DNA of 11,353 nt from an uncultured Azospirillum sp. (GTDB lineage: Bacteria; Pseudomonadota; Alphaproteobacteria; RF32; CAG-239). The position numbers were made by a program, and so were the translations under genes. Within the stretch, counting starts at the first letter, position 1. The number at the start of each line of letters is the position of its first letter. The notes below the pieces were generated by a model. The model was not told the origin of the DNA and did not search any database. It was given only the letters and a program-made list of their open reading frames with translations. The stretch spans positions 1 through 11,353 of the forward strand of contig CABUAP010000028.1 in NCBI GenBank assembly GCA_902489675.1. Direction: 5' to 3'. Below, piece by piece: positions 7,390-11,353 of this stretch.

Positions 7390-8370
7390 CTAATGTTCGG
7401 CCGATTCGATAAACGGATCAAGCGGGACATTCATTTTTTTATTCGGCTGAATAACCGGCGTAAGTTTACCGTTGATATAAACCTCAACGCCATTATATTT
7501 GCCGGCCGACAAAATCATCCCCTTGCCTTCGGGAACCCGATAACTTTCCCCCGGACGCATAACTTTGTTGAAATAAACTTTTTTGGCATCCCGCACTTCT
7601 ACCCAGGTATCATCCTTGCTGATCTTAATTTCTACCTGAGCCGGCGTTTCTTGTTCCTCAACATTTTTTTCATCCGCAGCTGCCGACGGAGAAGCTCCCT
7701 CAGTCTGCGGTTCGATAAAGCTTTCGTTCTTCATCACAATCTGTTCGGCAGGCTGCTCCGCATCGGCAGAAACAGCCGCTTCCGTATTTTCCCCGGCAGG
7801 CGTTCCCTCACCTTCCGGCAAAACGGCTTCACCTTCATCCGATGACGGCGAAAAATATTCAACTTCTCCGGCCGCTTTTTCTTCTGCAATTACCGGTTGA
7901 GTTTCAATCTCCGTATCGGTGCTGTGCAGCCCCGACCACAAACCGCCGATAAAAAACAACGCCGCAATGCCGCCGATAATATAACGCTTATCCGGCAAAC
8001 TGGCTTCGGCCGCCATATCCTCAGCCGGGAAAAACCGCTTTTCTTTCGGATCGTCATTCAATTCTTCGCGAAACAGCTGAGTAATGCGATTATTGTTCAG
8101 ACCGAGATATTTGGCGTAAGAGTTGACAAACCCGGCCGAATACGGCAACGACGGCAGTTCGACATAATTGCCGCTTTCAATCGCTTCCAGATAAACCGAA
8201 CGGATGCAGAGCACTTGTGATACATCTTCCAGTTCCAGCCCTTTTTTCAACCGCTCATGACAGAGGATGCTGCCCACCCTGTCGGTATTTTCGGCAAAAT
8301 CCGATTTTTTCACCTCAACATCGTCGGCATTCATATTTTGTTTTTCGGCATCAACTTCTTTTATCACCAT
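7390..8370 (-). CDS. rodZ: RodZ-like cytoskeletal protein (HTH, one transmembrane helix, DUF4115)
   Basis: RodZ is a bitopic inner-membrane protein that links MreB to the cell-wall elongation machinery and helps keep rod shape. The 326 residues show the full family order. A cytoplasmic Xre-like helix-turn-helix domain lies at about 31-100 (VGSILCHERLKKGLELEDVS, then LPSLPYSAGFVNSYAKYLGL). One transmembrane helix lies near 130-148 (IIGGIAALFFIGGLWSGL). A periplasmic linker of about 100 residues is rich in Glu, Ala and Pro. The C-terminal DUF4115 beta domain spans about 246-318 (DDTWVEVRDAKKVYF, RPGESYRVP). The ATG has AGGGGA just upstream. It follows ptsP by 53 nt. In many alphaproteobacteria an ispG gene stands between rodZ and hisS; none is present here. 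DNA-binding activity should not be assumed, since the RodZ HTH binds MreB. Confidence 0.92.
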   Translation of the reverse strand: MVIKEVDAEKQNMNADDVEVKKSDFAENTDRVGSILCHERLKKGLELEDVSQVLCIRSVYLEAIESGNYVELPSLPYSAGFVNSYAKYLGLNNNRITQLFREELNDDPKEKRFFPAEDMAAEASLPDKRYIIGGIAALFFIGGLWSGLHSTDTEIETQPVIAEEKAAGEVEYFSPSSDEGEAVLPEGEGTPAGENTEAAVSADAEQPAEQIVMKNESFIEPQTEGASPSAAADEKNVEEQETPAQVEIKISKDDTWVEVRDAKKVYFNKVMRPGESYRVPEGKGMILSAGKYNGVEVYINGKLTPVIQPNKKMNVPLDPFIESAEH

Positions 8371-8423
8371 TTTATCCCCTGATCATACATTCTTATCAAA
8401 TTTTTTTTACTTAAACATACTTT

Positions 8424-10691
8424 TTAATAAATTTCAATACCGTGATCATAAGCATACGCAATTAATTGCGGCCGCAGGGTATTTTTAGTCGATTTCAGCA
8501 GCAAGCGCATATAATCGGCAATTTCTTCGGTATTGACCGAACGGATCATGCTTTTAACCCGGCCGAACGAAGCGCCGCTGCTCGAAAGATTGCGATACCC
8601 CAACCCAATCAGAGCTAACGCTTCAATCGGATTACTTGCCATTTCGCCGCAGACGGAACAATAAACCCCGGCTGCCGCAGCCTTGTCGACAATTGTCTTC
8701 ATAACATTTAAAAACGGCGCCGAAAGCACATCGTAGCGTTCGGAAAGTTTGGGATTTCCGCGATCACAGGCAAATATGAACTGTGCCAAATCATTAGTTC
8801 CGACTGAAACAAAATCGGCTTTTTGCAAAATATCATCCAGCTGAAAAATCACCGACGGCACTTCGATCATCAACCCCACATTAACTTTTTTAGGCACCGG
8901 CAACCCGCGGCTTTTATCTTTTTCCAACTCAATCAACAGTGTTTCCTTTGCGTCCTCAAACTCCGCCAAATCGGAAATCATCGGGAACATCACGTTCAGT
9001 TCCTTACCCGCAGCCGAAAGCAGAAAAGCGCGTATCTGTTTGCGCAAAATCGCCCGTCGGTCAAGCGTAATCCGGATCGAACGCCAGCCGATCGCCGGGT
9101 TGGCTTCGCCGGCATAAGCCCAATACGGCAGCAGCTTGTCCGATCCCACATCCAAACTGCGGAAAATCACTTTCTTATCACCGCAGCGATCCATCAAATC
9201 CTTATAATAAGAAACCTGTTTTTCCACATCGGGCATCGCTTCCGACGCCATAAACGGAATTTCCGTACGGTAAAGTCCCACGCCGTCGCAGTTGGTCGCG
9301 TCAATATAATCAAAATCCATCGGCAAACCGACATTCACATAAAGCCCGATATCCACACCGTCCAAAGTTTTGGCCGGCAGATTTCGCAATGCGGCCAGCT
9401 TTTTCTGCAATTCCTCCCGGGCGGCGATTCGCTTGCGAAAATCGGTTTCAATCTGCGGCGAAGGGTTAACATAAACAAACCCCTCGTTACCGTCCAAGGC
9501 CACAACCTGCCCGCTCTGAATTTCGGTAAAAATACCTTTGATCTTGGCCAAAACCGGAATATTCAGCGCTTTGGCGACAATAGCCACATGCATCGTCGGC
9601 GTTCCGTCTTCCAAAATCAAACCCCGGATCCGGCTGTAATCATAATCCATCAGCTCTGCCGGTCCCATGGTCTGCGCCACAATCACAATATCTTTCGCCT
9701 CTGTTTCGGGCATACGGTTATAATCACCGCTCAAATACGATTGCAGCCGATCGGCAACATCTCGCAGATCATGCAGACGCTCGCGCATATAACTGTCCGT
9801 GCTCAAAGACAAACGGTTCCACATATCTTCATAAGCCCGTTCAACCGCAGCTTCCGCCGCCAAACCGCCTTTGATGTTGTCGGCAATTTTGCCGAACCAC
9901 CCCTTATCTTTGGCAAACATCCGGTAAGCGTCCAAAATGTCAACGTGCTCACCAAGCCCAAGCTTGGTGGAGTTAAATTTGGCATCCAAATCAGCATTCA
10001 TCTGATGATGCGCAATCTCCAACCGCCGCAGTTCTTTTTCCTTGTCTTCGGCAAAAATATTGGTAACCGACTGGCGGCGGCGGTGTACGACCGCAACCCC
10101 GATCCCGTAGCCTTTATTTAAGCTCAACCCTTTGATTCGCTCTTTGGTCGAAAGTCCCCGCGCCTTGATCAGCGATTTTTTATACTGGGTCATTTCTTCG
10201 GAAGCAAGAATTTCCGCCAGCACCATCGCAATGGTTTCCAACAGCTCCACATCCACTTCCGAGCGGCTGACTTCCGCCGTGTTGTACAACGCCAGCACAC
10301 CGATGGTGCGATTCCATTGCAAAACCGGCACCCCGATAAAAGACTGAAAATCTTTTTCCTCCAGCAGTTCGGGCTTGGAAACAAATTTTGGATACATCCA
10401 GATATTGTTAATAGCAAGCGATCTCTTGCTTTCCGCCACTTCTCCGGCCATCCCTTCGTTATAACGAAGCCTCAGGCGATGCGAGGAGGCCTGCCTAAAA
10501 CCATAGGCCGCAAAAAGTTCCAGATAATTGTCGTCAACGGCCACATAACAGGCTGCCGCATCCGCCTGCATTTTGGCGGCAATAACTTCAAGAATCTGCC
10601 GCAGCTTTTCCGGCACGCCGTCCGGCGTTTCCATAATCTGCCGCAGCTGTTTAAGGATACCGAGAGCTTGTTTGATAGCCGGTGACTGCAT
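8424..10691 (-). CDS. ptsP: PtsP, phosphoenolpyruvate-protein phosphotransferase of the nitrogen PTS (EI-Ntr)
   Basis: PtsP takes phosphate from PEP and passes it to NPr, starting the regulatory nitrogen PTS that leads to EIIA-Ntr. I place the start at ATG 10691 (755 aa), because GGAAAG lies 4 nt upstream and a promoter predicts a transcript start near 10717. The TTG at 10715 would be almost at the RNA 5' end. From this start the GAF sensor domain spans about 10-165 (YNEGMAGEVAES, FIGVPVLQWNRTIGVL). The EI N-terminal region follows, with phosphorylated His368 in PTMHVAIVAKALNIP. The PEP-binding barrel carries GLYRTEIPFM, FRSLDVGSDK, SVGTNDLAQF and active-site Cys681 in CSVCGEM. TMH in place of TSH is, as I recall, usual for PtsP rather than sugar EI. 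No HPr or EIIA gene is visible here. Alphaproteobacterial EI-Ntr responds to glutamine through its GAF domain. Confidence 0.96.
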   Translation of the reverse strand: MQSPAIKQALGILKQLRQIMETPDGVPEKLRQILEVIAAKMQADAAACYVAVDDNYLELFAAYGFRQASSHRLRLRYNEGMAGEVAESKRSLAINNIWMYPKFVSKPELLEEKDFQSFIGVPVLQWNRTIGVLALYNTAEVSRSEVDVELLETIAMVLAEILASEEMTQYKKSLIKARGLSTKERIKGLSLNKGYGIGVAVVHRRRQSVTNIFAEDKEKELRRLEIAHHQMNADLDAKFNSTKLGLGEHVDILDAYRMFAKDKGWFGKIADNIKGGLAAEAAVERAYEDMWNRLSLSTDSYMRERLHDLRDVADRLQSYLSGDYNRMPETEAKDIVIVAQTMGPAELMDYDYSRIRGLILEDGTPTMHVAIVAKALNIPVLAKIKGIFTEIQSGQVVALDGNEGFVYVNPSPQIETDFRKRIAAREELQKKLAALRNLPAKTLDGVDIGLYVNVGLPMDFDYIDATNCDGVGLYRTEIPFMASEAMPDVEKQVSYYKDLMDRCGDKKVIFRSLDVGSDKLLPYWAYAGEANPAIGWRSIRITLDRRAILRKQIRAFLLSAAGKELNVMFPMISDLAEFEDAKETLLIELEKDKSRGLPVPKKVNVGLMIEVPSVIFQLDDILQKADFVSVGTNDLAQFIFACDRGNPKLSERYDVLSAPFLNVMKTIVDKAAAAGVYCSVCGEMASNPIEALALIGLGYRNLSSSGASFGRVKSMIRSVNTEEIADYMRLLLKSTKNTLRPQLIAYAYDHGIEIY

Positions 10692-10695
10692 AACA

Positions 10696-10701
10696 CTTTC
10701 C
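10696..10701 (-). promoter_or_regulatory. Ribosome binding site fixing the ptsP start
   Basis: The minus strand reads GGAAAG, 4 nt before the ATG at 10691. It is partial but better placed than anything before the TTG at 10715. Confidence 0.55.
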
Positions 10702-10723
10702 AATAAATAAACCAAGATATCTC

Positions 10724-10752
10724 TTTATAGGCTTTATCGCCTTTTTCATCAA
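10724..10752 (-). promoter_or_regulatory. Sigma70-type promoter of ptsP
   Basis: The minus strand has TTGATG (10747-10752), a 17-nt spacer and TATAAA (10724-10729), matching the consensus at 4/6 and 5/6 with ideal spacing. The predicted start near 10717 gives a leader of about 26 nt. It would drive ptsP and, by read-through, rodZ and possibly the genes beyond. Confidence 0.6.
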
Positions 10753-10829
10753 GTGCAAAATAACATTTTCGCTTCATTTTTAAAAGGCAAGATAACGGTT
10801 GACTCTTTTCCCCGATTATCATACCCTCT

Positions 10830-10867
10830 TTGCTCAAGAGATAATTTTTTATTGTATAATTTAAGGA
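10830..10867 (+). promoter_or_regulatory. Candidate promoter and ribosome binding site of the cupin gene
   Basis: A perfect TATAAT lies at 10855-10860, with TTGCTC at 10830-10835 as a poor -35 across a long 19-nt spacer. AAGGA at 10863-10867 is 9 nt before the ATG at 10877. A start near 10867 would leave the ribosome site right at the 5' end, so the real promoter may be further up, for example around TTGACT at 10799-10804, which lacks a clear -10. The ribosome site is better supported than the promoter. Confidence 0.4.
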
Positions 10868-10876
10868 TTAAACAAA

Positions 10877-11239
10877 ATGGCAAACAATTACGTACGCGGA
10901 CAAAAAGACACCCGCCCCTGGGGCACCTGGGAAGTTCTCGACTGCGGTGAAACTTTCTGTGTCAAAAGAATCAAAGTTACCCCCGGTTCAAAACTTTCGC
11001 TTCAGCTGCATCACCATCGGGCCGAACACTGGATCATTGTCAAAGGCACTGCTCTGGTTACCTTAGGCGACGAAGTTTTGACCAAAAAGACCGACGAACA
11101 CATTTTTATCCCGGTCGAAACCAAACACCGGATCGAAAACGCCACCGACAGCGATGTCGAATTTATCGAAATCCAAGCCGGTGACAACCTCGATGAAAAT
11201 GACATTGTCCGTCTGGAAGATGTTTACGGCCGCGTCTGA
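10877..11239 (+). CDS. Stand-alone cupin of the type II mannose-6-phosphate isomerase family
   Basis: This 120-residue single-domain protein matches the C-terminal cupin (MannoseP_isomer family) of bifunctional ManC/AlgA, the part that interconverts mannose-6-phosphate and fructose-6-phosphate. Visible marks are RPWG at 13-16; PGSKLSLQLHHHRAEHW (36-52) with likely metal ligands Gln43, His45 and Glu50; VKGTALVTLG; IPVETKHRIEN with the fourth ligand His84; and the C-terminal EDVYGR. No GDP-mannose pyrophosphorylase domain is attached and none is encoded nearby, so this is a free cupin and not a truncation: the start has a ribosome site and the stop is followed by a terminator. The isomerase role is likely by homology, but isolated cupins of this family may act on other sugar phosphates. 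It is transcribed divergently from ptsP, with no shared function evident. Confidence 0.88.
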   Translation: MANNYVRGQKDTRPWGTWEVLDCGETFCVKRIKVTPGSKLSLQLHHHRAEHWIIVKGTALVTLGDEVLTKKTDEHIFIPVETKHRIENATDSDVEFIEIQAGDNLDENDIVRLEDVYGRV

Positions 11240-11258
11240 TTTTCAGACAACGCTTTTC

Positions 11259-11290
11259 AAAGGCTGCGGGAAAACCGCGGCCTTTCTTTG
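11259..11290 (+). terminator. Intrinsic terminator of the cupin gene
   Basis: An 11-bp stem, AAAGGC-T-GCGG pairing with CCGC-G-GCCTTT (one T-G pair), closes a 5-nt loop and is followed by a short T-rich tail, TTTCTTTG. It begins 20 nt after the TGA stop, so it ends the cupin transcript. Confidence 0.85.
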
Positions 11291-11298
11291 TTTAAGGG

Positions 11299-11326
11299 TT
11301 GACTCTTAAAACAAAAAATAGATAAT
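11299..11326 (+). promoter_or_regulatory. Strong sigma70-type promoter directed off the right edge
   Basis: TTGACT (11299-11304), a 16-nt spacer and GATAAT (11321-11326) match the consensus 5/6 and 5/6. It stands just after the cupin terminator and points out of the window, so the next transcription unit, gene or RNA, probably starts right after base 11353. Nothing else is seen in bases 11291-11353. Confidence 0.65.
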
Positions 11327-11353
11327 ACGGACAAGATTAAATTTTTTATAGAT

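Noticed and set aside
8371..8423. Possible rodZ promoter with TATGAT at 8382-8387
   Set aside because: No -35 is recognisable, and a start there would fall on the ribosome binding site. Read-through from ptsP is simpler.
8823..10121. 432-codon open frame on the plus strand inside ptsP
   Set aside because: It is wholly antisense to a gene with clear catalytic motifs. Its product is rich in His, Gln, Arg and Asn with no domain, as expected from the complement of this codon usage.
10692..10715. Longer ptsP from the TTG at 10715
   Set aside because: The predicted transcript start is near 10717, so the TTG would have no leader. The ATG at 10691 has a ribosome site and gives the usual 755-residue length.
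10729..10747. Small inverted repeat AGGC / GCCT followed by Ts on the plus strand
   Set aside because: It has only a 4-bp stem and no plus-strand gene before it. It overlaps the spacer of the ptsP promoter and is probably chance.

Overview
The window looks like chromosomal housekeeping DNA from an alphaproteobacterium with moderate-to-low GC. Three things point there: a GAF-domain PtsP of about 755 residues, an Asd homolog whose sequence follows the alphaproteobacterial Asd pattern almost column by column, and a rodZ / hisS / prfA neighbourhood. An uncultured host-associated lineage is possible, but this is a guess from composition and gene content. I see no mobile element, CRISPR array, tRNA or rRNA.

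Layout: seven genes lie head to tail on the minus strand from about 10.7 kb down to base 7. In transcription order they are ptsP, rodZ, hisS, prfA (release factor 1), an aspartate-semialdehyde dehydrogenase homolog, a large MscS-family mechanosensitive channel, and a Mur ligase. Gaps are 53, 75, 0, 75 and 32 nt, and the last two genes overlap by 26 nt. ptsP has a good sigma70-type promoter. A hairpin with a T-rich tail lies between rodZ and hisS, and a weak extended -10 promoter precedes the Asd homolog, so the block may be several overlapping transcripts. At the right end a small cupin gene of the type II phosphomannose isomerase family runs the other way, with its own terminator. A second strong promoter points off the right edge.

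Two genes deserve attention. The Asd homolog keeps the fold, the reading frame and a strong ribosome binding site, but every catalytic and substrate-binding residue I can place has been replaced: Cys to Ala, His to Asn, Gln to Thr, two Arg to Phe, Glu to Leu and Lys to Ala. It is best read as a pseudoenzyme, comparable in kind to E. coli Usg (USG-1). The Mur ligase matches the MurD2 subfamily (UDP-MurNAc-L-Ala : L-glutamate ligase) rather than classical MurD. This predicts the MurL epimerase route to D-Glu in peptidoglycan, with murL possibly just beyond the left edge.

Functionally the block mixes translation (hisS, prfA), cell shape and envelope (rodZ, mscS, murD2) and nitrogen-PTS signalling (ptsP). 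No stretch longer than 300 bases lacks a gene; the largest gap is the 185-nt divergent region between ptsP and the cupin gene.
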